Assembly: GCA_019894765.1 (NCBI GenBank)
Contig: JAGXNT010000054.1
Coordinates: 62,001-126,000 of the forward strand
Direction of reading: 5' to 3'
Length of the DNA stretch: 64,000 bases
DNA from: Candidatus Heimdallarchaeota archaeon
GTDB taxonomy: Archaea > Asgardarchaeota > Heimdallarchaeia > JABLTI01
A program made the position numbers and the translations under genes. The stretch's first letter is position 1. Each line of letters starts with the position of its first letter. Below, in pieces: positions 30,181 through 38,230 of the stretch. The notes under the pieces are model-generated. The model did not search any database, was not told the DNA's origin, and was given only the letters and a program-made list of their open reading frames with translations.

Positions 30181-30747
30181 TTGACTGAAAAGAAATCCGA
30201 CAAACAAATAGCAACAACAAAGACGAATGATCCATTAGATGAATTATTTAACTCAACTGAGGATTTTCAAGATAAAACCAGCCTTATTTTTGATCAATAC
30301 AAATTATATGTTGATTTAGCAGATAAGATCAGTGCCCGACGAGCTACTACAAATAGTTTCTATCTCACAGCAAACAGTTTTCTTTTTGTTGCCATTGGAA
30401 TTTTGTTTAGTAATGGTTTAGAAATAGTTGTTCCAATGATTCTACTCATCGGTGTTTTTGTCTCTATAAGCTGGTGGTTACTAATTGTCTATTACAAGAA
30501 TCTCAACAGTAGCAAATACCAAGTAATAAATGAAATAGAGAAAAGACTCCCTGTTAGGGGACTACATACGGAATATAGAATTAGTAAAACTCGAGAAGAA
30601 CCAGTAAAAAGACTCCGTGGTTTAACTTCAATAGAAGTATGGTTACCTATCTGCTTACTAACAATGTATTCACTTGGTCTCATTGTCCTCTCAATTGTCT
30701 TAATATTGGTATCTGCTGGGGTAATTGCAAATAGTCCTTTTGCTTGA
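30181..30747 (+). CDS. RipA-like membrane protein (candidate partner of the TIR gene)
   Basis: 188 residues from TTG. A polar N-terminus with DQYKLYVDLADKISARRATTNSFYLTAN leads to two close helices (about 60-77 and 83-105), a cytoplasmic loop with YQVINEIEKRLPV and REEPVKRLRGLTSIEVWLP in pieces, and a last long hydrophobic segment (about 150-178). This arrangement resembles the RipA-type octameric membrane protein family, which I recall seeing beside TIR-like genes. Its stop lies 2 bases from the stop of the convergent TIR-domain gene. A membrane effector in a defence pair is a reasonable inference, not shown. Confidence 0.55.
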   Translation: MTEKKSDKQIATTKTNDPLDELFNSTEDFQDKTSLIFDQYKLYVDLADKISARRATTNSFYLTANSFLFVAIGILFSNGLEIVVPMILLIGVFVSISWWLLIVYYKNLNSSKYQVINEIEKRLPVRGLHTEYRISKTREEPVKRLRGLTSIEVWLPICLLTMYSLGLIVLSIVLILVSAGVIANSPFA

Positions 30748-30749
30748 TA

Positions 30750-31193
30750 TTATCTTCTATTATCATTTTCCATTAATTCTCTAATGCCATGATGAATTGA
30801 TCTTGAATTCCAGCGAACTAACTTATCAGCATATGTTATAACAAATTTAGAAATACGTTTTTGTCCTCTGGGGATTACTCCTAGAACTGGTTTTCCGTAA
30901 ACATTTGCAATAAGCACTTCTTTTTGAATCCATTCACTGTAAGATGGATACATACTTGCGATAACAATTAAGACATGACATCCGCGTAATTGTTCACACA
31001 GTTCTTGCATTAATTCCTTATCTCCATCCGCAGTAAGAGGATCATGTTCTGGAACACTATAGTTATAAAATTCAAAGTTTTTTATCTTGTGAAGTAATTG
31101 AACTAAGCTTTCATAGTCATCGTTGTGATCCCATGAATGACTGATGAATAACCTTATAATTTTTCCAGGATACATTTTCTTGAATTCCCACAA
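30750..31193 (-). CDS. ThsB/MTH538-type TIR-like domain protein
   Basis: 147 residues, essentially one domain. IIRLFISHSWDHNDDYESLV is the first strand and loop of the MTH538/DUF1863 TIR-like fold; FYNYSVPEHDPLTADGDKEL, CHVLIVIASMYPSYSEWIQKE and KPVLGVIPRG follow in family order. Related proteins include ThsB of Thoeris phage defence, which makes an NAD-derived signal when it senses infection. The Glu in WIQKE is at the position expected for TIR catalysis. No Thoeris ThsA is nearby, but a membrane protein gene faces it tail to tail. Confidence 0.78.
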   Translation of the reverse strand: MWEFKKMYPGKIIRLFISHSWDHNDDYESLVQLLHKIKNFEFYNYSVPEHDPLTADGDKELMQELCEQLRGCHVLIVIASMYPSYSEWIQKEVLIANVYGKPVLGVIPRGQKRISKFVITYADKLVRWNSRSIHHGIRELMENDNRR

Positions 31194-31366
31194 TTTTTTA
31201 ACAATTTTTTCTGATTGGAATTATTTCTGATATTTTGCCAAAGTAATTAAATTTATCTGAATAATTGGATACATAATTTCTTATGTTTTCTTAATACCTT
31301 TACCTTAGAAATAAATGCAAGTTACTTTTTAACGAATAATAACATAATAGAAATAGGTGATATTAT

Positions 31367-31762
31367 TTGGTCGATATTTTGAAAAAAGAACTAACAATGG
31401 AATTTGATGCTGCAGTAGAGCACATAGAAAAGGTTGTTGAAAAAGAAGGATTTACAGTGATGCTTACAAAATCTATTGATGGAATTCTTAAGAAGAAATT
31501 AGGAATTACAGGTTATCCACGATATACAACAATACTTGCTTGTGGTCCAGAATTAGCAAAAATGGCGTTAGATGCATCTCTCAATGTTGGGCTGGTCTTT
31601 CCTTGTAGTTTTGTTGTCTATGAAGAAAATGACAAAATCTATGTTTCTCATGCTTCAATTATGAAAATGGCTAAGGAACTTGGACTTGCTTCTGCAGAAG
31701 CTATGGATCCTATTATCGAAGTAACTGGAAAGATGGTTCACAAAGCTTGGGAACAATTCTAG
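31367..31762 (+). CDS. DUF302-family protein
   Basis: 131 residues starting with TTG after GGTGAT. The pattern FDAAVEHIEKVVEKEGFTVM, YTTILACGPELAKMAL, VGLVFPCSFVVYEEN and IYVSHASIMKMA matches DUF302, a small alpha/beta fold found free or attached to other domains. Two Cys residues are conserved in many members. Its biochemical role is unknown. It has its own promoter region of about 170 bases. Confidence 0.82.
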   Translation: MVDILKKELTMEFDAAVEHIEKVVEKEGFTVMLTKSIDGILKKKLGITGYPRYTTILACGPELAKMALDASLNVGLVFPCSFVVYEENDKIYVSHASIMKMAKELGLASAEAMDPIIEVTGKMVHKAWEQF

Positions 31763-31872
31763 TTGTTCAATCTTTTTTTTATTTTTACTTCAGCATAAAT
31801 ATTTGTGATTTTTATTTGATTAGTTTTTAATAATGGATTGAAGTAAGATTACATATATTACGGTGAAACCTA

Positions 31873-32274
31873 GTGAATAATGAGTATAGAAATCAAAATC
31901 GAAGATCTAGAAGACTTTGGAGTACTTGGAGTACTTTCTTTTTTGTGTTCTTCTTTTTCTATATAATTGGAGATTTAGTTATTGGTTGGTGGCACAACGA
32001 AGTGTGGGTTTGGATTATGCTAGCATTTTTCCTGTTTAGTGCGGTAACAAGTACCATAAGATATTTTGTTTATAGAAATCCAAGAATTTCTCCAGATGCG
32101 GGAACAAGATATCATACTACAAACTCTTCTGTTCCAGATTACATTCCGGAGAGTGATCCACAATATCTTCCAGCTCAATCAGAACAAAGCAAATCGTTTT
32201 GCAAATTTTGTGGAGTCGATCATAGAAACTCTGCGCAATATTGTGCTAATTGTGGTGCTTTAATCGAGGAGTAG
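31873..32274 (+). CDS. Two-helix membrane protein with C-terminal zinc ribbon
   Basis: 133 residues from GTG after GGTGAAACC. An Arg/Asn-rich start is followed by two helices (about 22-40 and 46-66, WIMLAFFLFSAVTS), a linker rich in Pro and Ser, and a zinc ribbon of the CKFCG and CANCG kind. The layout recalls the gene near 20 kb. Function unknown; the ribbon faces the cytoplasm. Confidence 0.65.
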   Translation: MNNEYRNQNRRSRRLWSTWSTFFFVFFFFYIIGDLVIGWWHNEVWVWIMLAFFLFSAVTSTIRYFVYRNPRISPDAGTRYHTTNSSVPDYIPESDPQYLPAQSEQSKSFCKFCGVDHRNSAQYCANCGALIEE

Positions 32275-32381
32275 TTCTTTTTCTCTCCTCTTTTCCTATA
32301 TATCGCATTATCATAATAATGGTAATTATTTTTAAAGATAAAACTATTGAAAATATAGTGAACTACTGCAGGTTTTCTCAA

Positions 32382-32540
32382 ATGAAATGTCCAAAATGTA
32401 AAAACAAAGATCTTCTTGTTATGGAAGCACAAAGAAGTTCATATGATATACTCACTTGTAGTGGGAGTACATCAAAGAGCTTTGCAGTTCTTCGAAGATT
32501 TAGGTGCAAAGAATGTCTCTATGAATGGGAAAAGAGTTAA
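32382..32540 (+). CDS. Small zinc-ribbon protein
   Basis: 52 residues from the internal ATG that begins MKCPKCKNKDLLV and ends with FRCKECLYEWEK. Two CxxC pairs make a TFS/NrdR-like ribbon, and the middle (TCSGSTSKSFAVLRRFRC) resembles the N-terminal part of NrdR. The longer open frame upstream is AT-rich promoter sequence. May bind nucleic acid. It is convergent with the next gene. Confidence 0.6.
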   Translation: MKCPKCKNKDLLVMEAQRSSYDILTCSGSTSKSFAVLRRFRCKECLYEWEKS

Positions 32541-33071
32541 TTAATCAAAATTAATTTGCGGACTTGTTGTAGTTGGAGTATCACTTTTTATTGCAATATT
32601 TTCGACAACAATATTTCCAATAAATATAGAATTATAATTTTTAGTCAATGTATCATAGTTAACGATGTTATATCTTTCTGGGCCTAAGGCATACAATATA
32701 TAGAGAAGTACCTCTGATAGATCTTTGAAATATGATCCTTTGACTGTTTGCAAGATATCGAATTTTTCTCCATTTGGTCTTCGGATAAATAACAAACTGC
32801 TTCCTGAAAATGGTCTTAATCCTTGTCCTTCTATATAACTAAGTTCGATTTTATCCACAAAACGACCGCATTTTGTACAAGTAGGTCGTAATTCTTTCTC
32901 TCTAAATTTGCTATAAGCGAGACCCATTTTACATAAGGAGTAAACATCACAATGATCACAATAATAGGAATTACTTAGCTTTCTTTCACTAAAGCGACTC
33001 ACCTTAATTATTCTATTAAGAACAGGACAACTGAAACAGGGAGAATCGCAGTGTAGAAAGATTTCTACCAT
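32541..33071 (-). CDS. Cys-rich hypothetical protein
   Basis: 176 residues. Eleven Cys fall in the first 75 positions, including HCDSPCFSCPVL, YCDHCDVYSLCKMG and TCTKCGRF, which suggests two or three zinc sites. The rest is an alpha/beta domain with YIEGQGLRPFSGSSLLFIRR and a low-complexity tail (TPTTTSPQ). No family recognised. It is divergent from the methyltransferase gene with a 130-base gap, and convergent with the small zinc ribbon; the two stops adjoin. Confidence 0.55.
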   Translation of the reverse strand: MVEIFLHCDSPCFSCPVLNRIIKVSRFSERKLSNSYYCDHCDVYSLCKMGLAYSKFREKELRPTCTKCGRFVDKIELSYIEGQGLRPFSGSSLLFIRRPNGEKFDILQTVKGSYFKDLSEVLLYILYALGPERYNIVNYDTLTKNYNSIFIGNIVVENIAIKSDTPTTTSPQINFD

Positions 33072-33203
33072 TATTTTTATTCCTTCCTTTAAATGGACCC
33101 AACTCTTTTTCTTTAAAAGAGTATTTTATAATAGACGGTATCCACCATTTCCAAATATATATACAAAATAAATCTTATTAAATCGGTAAATGCATATTTT
33201 TAG

Positions 33204-33998
33204 TTGACAATGACGGATATTTGGCTAAATAAAATACACTTTATGGATTGTATTAAAGGTATGAAAGAAATTCTTCCAGAGAAATCCATTGATGTCATTG
33301 TAACTTCTCCTCCGTACAATATCAATATTGATTACAATAGTTATGATGATAATCGACCTTTTTCAGAATATCTTGATTGGATTGATTTAATCGCACAGGG
33401 GTGCTTTCGAGTTCTAAAAGACAATGGATCCTTTTTCTTTAACATTGGTGATAGACCATCCGATGAATTGCGTTCACTTTCTGTTGCACAAAGAATAGTT
33501 AAACATTTCAAACTACAGAATACTATTCATTGGGTAAAATCCATTGCTATCCCAGATAAAGAAATCAATATCGGTCACTATAAACCCGTGAATTCTCAGA
33601 GATACTTGAATAATTCCCATGAATATATTTTCCATTTTTCTAAAACGGGAGATATTGAACTTAACAAACTCGCAATTGGTGTACCCTATGCAGATAAAAG
33701 CAATATTGGTAGATGGAAAAAAGCTCAAGAGGATTTACGAGGTAGAGGTAATCAATGGTTTATTCCCTATGTAACTGTCCACGAGAAAAAGAAACATCCC
33801 GCAATGTTTCCAATTCAACTCCCAGAAATGTGTATAAAATTACATGGTCTAGCTAAAAGTAAACCTCTTATCATACTTGATCCTTTCATGGGTGCTGGTA
33901 CAACTGCTCTTGCAGCTAAGAAACTAGGATGTAATTACGTTGGTTTTGAAATTGATCCAAATTACATTAATTTAGCTTTAGAAGCTTTGAAAACCTAA
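33204..33998 (+). CDS. Site-specific DNA methyltransferase, beta-class (N4/N6)
   Basis: 264 residues. Motif IV TSPPYN comes first (about residues 34-39) and motif I LDPFMGAGTTALAA near residue 225, the beta order, with GNQWFIPYVTVHEKKKHPAMFP, the typical region before motif I. SPPY is common in N4-cytosine enzymes but also occurs in N6-adenine ones. TTG 33204 or ATG 33210 may be the start. No restriction endonuclease lies beside it, so it is an orphan methylase as far as the window shows. It is about 2 kb from the TIR/RipA-like pair. Confidence 0.88.
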   Translation: MTMTDIWLNKIHFMDCIKGMKEILPEKSIDVIVTSPPYNINIDYNSYDDNRPFSEYLDWIDLIAQGCFRVLKDNGSFFFNIGDRPSDELRSLSVAQRIVKHFKLQNTIHWVKSIAIPDKEINIGHYKPVNSQRYLNNSHEYIFHFSKTGDIELNKLAIGVPYADKSNIGRWKKAQEDLRGRGNQWFIPYVTVHEKKKHPAMFPIQLPEMCIKLHGLAKSKPLIILDPFMGAGTTALAAKKLGCNYVGFEIDPNYINLALEALKT

Positions 33999-34056
33999 TT
34001 CTGAATTCGAAATTCACTTAATTTTACTGAAAAAAAGGGATATTCTTAGTGTGCGA

Positions 34057-34113
34057 TAGTCACAACTTGTGACCTCGACTTGAGTTCTTAAAAAGTGAAT
34101 CTGCCTTTTAAAT
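34057..34113 (+). promoter_or_regulatory. Shared promoter element, copy B (upstream of bactofilin-like gene)
   Basis: TAGTCACAACTTGTGACCTC with a perfect GTCACA/TGTGAC dyad is followed by GACTTGAGTT, GTGAATC and TATA-like CCTTTTAAATA. About 44 of 57 bases match copy A near 3.5 kb, in the same order and orientation relative to the gene served. Confidence 0.55.
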
Positions 34114-34207
34114 AAACATTGTATAGTAAACATAAGAACAAAACTCAGGAAGTTTGAAAAAAGTGTATAAAAGACAAAAAATTAAGCAACAAATCAAAAA
34201 GGAAATC

Positions 34208-34290
34208 GAGCGAACACGAATGAACGCATTGCTCATAAACGGTCGCTCATAATCTCTTTTTATGAGGAAAAAAATAAAGGTGATTAAAAA
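34208..34290 (+). promoter_or_regulatory. Structured 5' leader of the bactofilin-like gene
   Basis: Two stems precede the GGTGAT Shine-Dalgarno: GAGCGA/TCGCTC (34208-34213 with 34243-34248) and CTCATAA/TTATGAG (34246-34252 with 34260-34266). They share bases 34246-34248, so they exclude one another. GCTCATAA occurs twice. Together they look like a leader with two alternative folds. Confidence 0.35.
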
Positions 34291-35454
34291 ATGTCCGTGG
34301 AAAAAATCGAATCCGGAAAAACTATTGAGCTAGATACTGTGAACAATAACCTCGAACTTGGTGATGGTGTAACTCTTGTAGCTAAGAAGGGAACTATTGT
34401 TATTAAAGGATCAATTGTCAGTAAGGGAAGCATCGAAGTTGAAGGCAGCTTAGAAGCAGCCAGTATCAGGTGCAAACGCGGCGGTCTTGAAATAGATGGT
34501 GATTTAAAAGTAGCCAAGTATATCAAGATAGATAAGCGTCTTTCTGTAGATGGATCGCTAATCTGTCCAGAGGTTAGTGTGGGTGGAACACTTGAAGTTG
34601 ATGGTGAAATCCAAAGTAATGATGTTCAAGTTGGTGGTTCCACTAAATTACATAGTAACACTGCAATTGAAACAATTCAAGTTGGTGGTACCTTAAAAGT
34701 AGATGGTGACAGCAATATTGGAACTATTTCTGTAGGAGGGTCTGTTACTTTAGATGGTGAAACTGAGTTAGAATCCCTTAGAGTTGGAGGTACCGGCAAA
34801 GTTAATGGCGGTAAAATTGGCTCTGTTAAAATTGGTGGATCCTTTAAAGCAGAAAGCAATATTGAAGTAGAATCAATTGATGTTGGCGGTACAGTCAAAT
34901 TAGAATCAGATGCCAAAGTCGGTCAAGTTAGTGTCGGCGGATCCTTCAAAGCAGAATCCGAATTAGAATTTGATACAATTAGAGTTGGTGGAACTGTTAC
35001 TATAGAAGGTGTCAGTAAAGGTGACTCAATTTCTGTTGGCGGTTCGTTAAAAGCTGATACAGATTTATCACTCACAGGGAAACTCAAAGTAGGTGGAACT
35101 ATTACCTGTGATGGCCATATTATCGCTGAGGAAATATCCATAGGAGGAACCTATAAATCTGAAAGTACAAAAGCGAAGTACTTTAAGATTGGTCAAAGAG
35201 GAACTGTTCTTGGTCCTGTTCAAGCAGATAAAATCGTAATTTCATCTCGAGCAACTGCTGAAGATTTATACGGTGGAGAAATCATTCTTGAAGAACGAAG
35301 CAGAGCCAGAAACGTCTATGGTGAGTCTATTTACATTGAAGAGGGTACTCGAATTTTAGGTGAAATACAATATACTGATGAAGTATCACTTGAACCAAAC
35401 GTTCACTTGAATTCAGAACCTAAGAAAACCAAAGGTTTGCCAAGATTAGAATAA
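34291..35454 (+). CDS. Bactofilin-like beta-solenoid (polymer-forming) protein
   Basis: 387 residues. From about residue 30 to 310 it is a run of some 14 to 16 repeats of about 18-20 residues with the core VGGT/S-x-K/T-x-D/E-x (for example QVGGTLKVDGDSNIG). The C-terminal part (GPVQADKIVISSRA, then RARNVYGESIYIEEG) resembles bactofilin/DUF583-type strands. Such proteins form right-handed beta-helices that polymerise as scaffolds. There is no signal peptide or membrane helix, so it is cytoplasmic. A strong GGTGAT and a long leader precede it. The repeats show no sign of recent DNA-level expansion beyond codon similarity. Confidence 0.78.
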   Translation: MSVEKIESGKTIELDTVNNNLELGDGVTLVAKKGTIVIKGSIVSKGSIEVEGSLEAASIRCKRGGLEIDGDLKVAKYIKIDKRLSVDGSLICPEVSVGGTLEVDGEIQSNDVQVGGSTKLHSNTAIETIQVGGTLKVDGDSNIGTISVGGSVTLDGETELESLRVGGTGKVNGGKIGSVKIGGSFKAESNIEVESIDVGGTVKLESDAKVGQVSVGGSFKAESELEFDTIRVGGTVTIEGVSKGDSISVGGSLKADTDLSLTGKLKVGGTITCDGHIIAEEISIGGTYKSESTKAKYFKIGQRGTVLGPVQADKIVISSRATAEDLYGGEIILEERSRARNVYGESIYIEEGTRILGEIQYTDEVSLEPNVHLNSEPKKTKGLPRLE

Positions 35455-35460
35455 ATTATT

Positions 35461-35500
35461 ATTTCTACCTACCCGGTAGAAATTCTTATTTTCTTTTTTT
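35461..35500. terminator. Terminator between bactofilin-like and GNAT genes
   Basis: ATTTCTACC and GGTAGAAAT, perfect 9-base arms around TACCC, followed by a T-rich tract. Serves the rightward gene and may also stop the convergent leftward one. Confidence 0.65.
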
Positions 35501-35928
35501 TATGATTCAAGATCTAATCTTTTTGAATAATAAGCGATTTCTTCTGAGTACTTGTAATTCTCTTTTTCAAAAAAAACTCTTGAAGGCAAATTATCATCTT
35601 TTATTAGTAGAGCAATAACTTCAATTCCAATTTCAAATAAGGATTTTTCAGCTGCATGTAAAAGCTTTGTAGCAATACCTTCTCTTGTTCTAGTTGGTTT
35701 TGTAGCTAATCGATTTATCCAACCCTTTCGGGTATCATGAGTAACTAGAACAACGCCATTTATTTCCCCTGATTCTTCAGCAACCAAAATCCAAAGATTA
35801 GATTCATTTAATTGGTTAGCTAAGTTTTCAGGTGCATCTCTCCCTTTAGGTCGAATTAGCAAACCCGATTTTTCCCAGATATCAATAATACTTGGAATGT
35901 CCTCTTTGATAGCTAAACGAATCTTCAT
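35500..35928 (-). CDS. GNAT N-acetyltransferase
   Basis: 142 residues: IRLAIKEDIPSIIDIWEKSG, WILVAEESGEINGVVLV, then the acetyl-CoA loop in TRTREGIATKLLHAAE and PSRVFFEKENYKYSEE. A single-domain RimI-like acetyltransferase; acceptor unknown. It follows the TPR-longin gene leftward with 40 bases between them, so they may form an operon. Confidence 0.85.
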   Translation of the reverse strand: MKIRLAIKEDIPSIIDIWEKSGLLIRPKGRDAPENLANQLNESNLWILVAEESGEINGVVLVTHDTRKGWINRLATKPTRTREGIATKLLHAAEKSLFEIGIEVIALLIKDDNLPSRVFFEKENYKYSEEIAYYSKRLDLES

Positions 35929-35968
35929 GATAGAAAAATAGAAACTTGTTGATTTAAAAAATTAGAGG

Positions 35969-38095
35969 TTATTTAATATTCATTTGAGTTATTATATCCC
36001 CAATTTCTTCATCAAGTATTGATGTCAATTGAGAGATTACTACAGGAACTTCTACTACTCGATCTGCAATTGCATTAGCCCAAAGCCTAATTTCTGCGGT
36101 CGCTTCTGTTGCAATGACTGCTACGATGCCATTCTTTATTGGTTGCACTGTTATCAAGAATTTATCATAAAGAACTTCTCGCAATCTCCCTTCATCTTTT
36201 CCTTCAACAATACTTTCTGATAACTGGTTAATTGCTGTTAACAAACCGGAGAGAATCATTTTATCTGTTTTTAAACTGGAACCAAGATTGGTATATATTG
36301 GGACTCCACTCTCTGTGATGATTAGTACTCCCATTACTGTAGTCTTTATTGGTTTTCGTTCCGCAAGTTTGAATGATAATATGGTTTTAAATTGCGGGTG
36401 AATGTATTTGAAAACACTTTCAAGATCCAGCTCCATTTTTCCCTCATTTTGAGCTTTACTAATACTACTTTCAATTTTAGCTAGATCTTCCTTCCATTTT
36501 TCGTAATCAATTTCTTTCTCTAGTCTCTTTACTTCTTTGATATCTTTTGATGCTGCTTTGAATTGCCCTTTTCTTGCTCGTAGTAATGCGCGAATAATCA
36601 AGCCCAAAGATAAAATCTGATTGTGTTTGTTTTCAACAGCAAGTTTTATTGCGGTATCAATGTAATTTAAAATGGAATTCAAAATGTTTGGTTGTTCATT
36701 CAATTTATATCTTTGTAGTAAAACAGCTGCAAGTAGGATATTATTTGAAAGAATTAAATCTAAATCTTTAGATTGTCTAGCAAGTTCTAATGAAGTCTGT
36801 AAATATTTTGCCGCATTAGAAAAATTTTGCTCTAGCATATCATTATACCCTAGTAGGTAATCTACTTGAGCGTTGACTGAGATAGTTTGTAGTTCCTTTG
36901 CTAATGATTTTATCTCTTTAAGGTATTGAGGGACTTTGTCTAATTGTTCTGTTCGCAGGTAGTAATGAATCAATTCAAAGAGAATAAAGGCTTTAAACAT
37001 TGAAGTTTCTTTTTTCTGGATTTCGTACGCATGGAGAAATGACTCTTCAGCTCTTGGATCCCCTGTTAAATAGTAGAGATTACCCATTTCAGTTAGATAC
37101 AGATAAGGCCATTTACCTGTCGATTCTTTATAGAGTTTAATTGCTCGTTCCATCATTTCTTTAGCTAAGAGAATTTTTCCTTCAATGAAATATGACTCTG
37201 ATAAATTACCAATTGCAATAGATAACCGATAATTATCATTATACTTTTCATATTCTTTCATTAAATCTTCAAAACATTTTATACTGTTGACATTATCGCC
37301 AAAATAGCTAAAGACAGCTCCTTTTAAATTTAAGAAATCAGTATATGAGAAATAGAATTTATATTTGTTAATATATGGTTCAACAAATTCAATCATTTCA
37401 TCGATATTTGATTCTACACCAGAATGTAGTAACCACCAGATAACACTTGATGCGGTATCTTGTAAGGCAAAAATCTCTACAGTATTTGTTGTTTTAGCTA
37501 ATCGATTACTTAGATTTTTATAAAGTTCTTTTAGAACCGCAACATCTCCTTGCTGCCCATACACCCATGATCTTATTGAAAACACAAAAGCTTCCATTTC
37601 AGGAGTGAAATCGGATCTTTTCATGAGTGTTTTCGCAAGTTTGTCAACTGTTAATCTTGTTGCCTGATAATTAGAAGGATCTTCCTCAAAATATGCAACT
37701 AATAGATCAATGTATGGGTGCTCAATCTTTTTGAGAAGATTTACAAATTCTTCACTTGCTTTCATCTTCTGTGTGAGATAAGAGCTTAGACACGCAAGCT
37801 GAAAACTATTTTCTTTGTTTAGAATTAATTTATTTTCAATTAGATCTTTTTTCTTTTTTACTTTACTTTTTGTTCTCAGTTTAGCGAAAGGGCCCTTCGA
37901 AGAAACTTCAATCGTCATTTTTTGCATTGATTCCAATTCTTCTCGTTCTGCAAACACTTCTTTGAGAACCAAACTAACGCCTTTCTGTAACCGATCAGAA
38001 GGATTAAGATCAGTTTGATGATTTATAGCAGATTGCAAACGGTCTCTGACATCCATTGGAAAACGAGTGATAAAGGAGTCAAAGAGTAATTGCAT
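35969..38095 (-). CDS. TPR-repeat protein with C-terminal longin/roadblock-like domain
   Basis: 708 residues. The first 550 are helical hairpins of TPR type (GDNVNSIKCFEDLMKEYEKY; AIGNLSESYFIEGKILLAKE; LTGDPRAEESFLHAYEIQ; NFSNAAKYLQTSLELARQ). A charged linker precedes residues about 565-705, a beta-alpha domain with MGVLIITESGVPIYTNLG and FLITVQPIKNGIVAVIA that looks like the longin/roadblock folds abundant in Asgard archaea beside small GTPases. The protein may be a scaffold in a GTPase or signalling pathway; no GTPase gene is in the window. Its ATG is 135 bases from the divergent M42 gene. Confidence 0.65.
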   Translation of the reverse strand: MQLLFDSFITRFPMDVRDRLQSAINHQTDLNPSDRLQKGVSLVLKEVFAEREELESMQKMTIEVSSKGPFAKLRTKSKVKKKKDLIENKLILNKENSFQLACLSSYLTQKMKASEEFVNLLKKIEHPYIDLLVAYFEEDPSNYQATRLTVDKLAKTLMKRSDFTPEMEAFVFSIRSWVYGQQGDVAVLKELYKNLSNRLAKTTNTVEIFALQDTASSVIWWLLHSGVESNIDEMIEFVEPYINKYKFYFSYTDFLNLKGAVFSYFGDNVNSIKCFEDLMKEYEKYNDNYRLSIAIGNLSESYFIEGKILLAKEMMERAIKLYKESTGKWPYLYLTEMGNLYYLTGDPRAEESFLHAYEIQKKETSMFKAFILFELIHYYLRTEQLDKVPQYLKEIKSLAKELQTISVNAQVDYLLGYNDMLEQNFSNAAKYLQTSLELARQSKDLDLILSNNILLAAVLLQRYKLNEQPNILNSILNYIDTAIKLAVENKHNQILSLGLIIRALLRARKGQFKAASKDIKEVKRLEKEIDYEKWKEDLAKIESSISKAQNEGKMELDLESVFKYIHPQFKTILSFKLAERKPIKTTVMGVLIITESGVPIYTNLGSSLKTDKMILSGLLTAINQLSESIVEGKDEGRLREVLYDKFLITVQPIKNGIVAVIATEATAEIRLWANAIADRVVEVPVVISQLTSILDEEIGDIITQMNIK

Positions 38096-38230
38096 AATAC
38101 TAATTCTTGAACTAGCGAGAATATAAGAATTATTTATGTGACAAAAAACATTTAAAGTATTGAAAAACCTTTTAACTGAAATTAAATGTTAAAAGTAAAT
38201 TGAAGACATACAAATTTTGGTGAATCATAA

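Noticed and set aside
34291..35454. CRISPR-like or tandem DNA repeat in the bactofilin-like gene
   Set aside because: The period reflects protein repeats with varied codons; no constant repeat with unique spacers.
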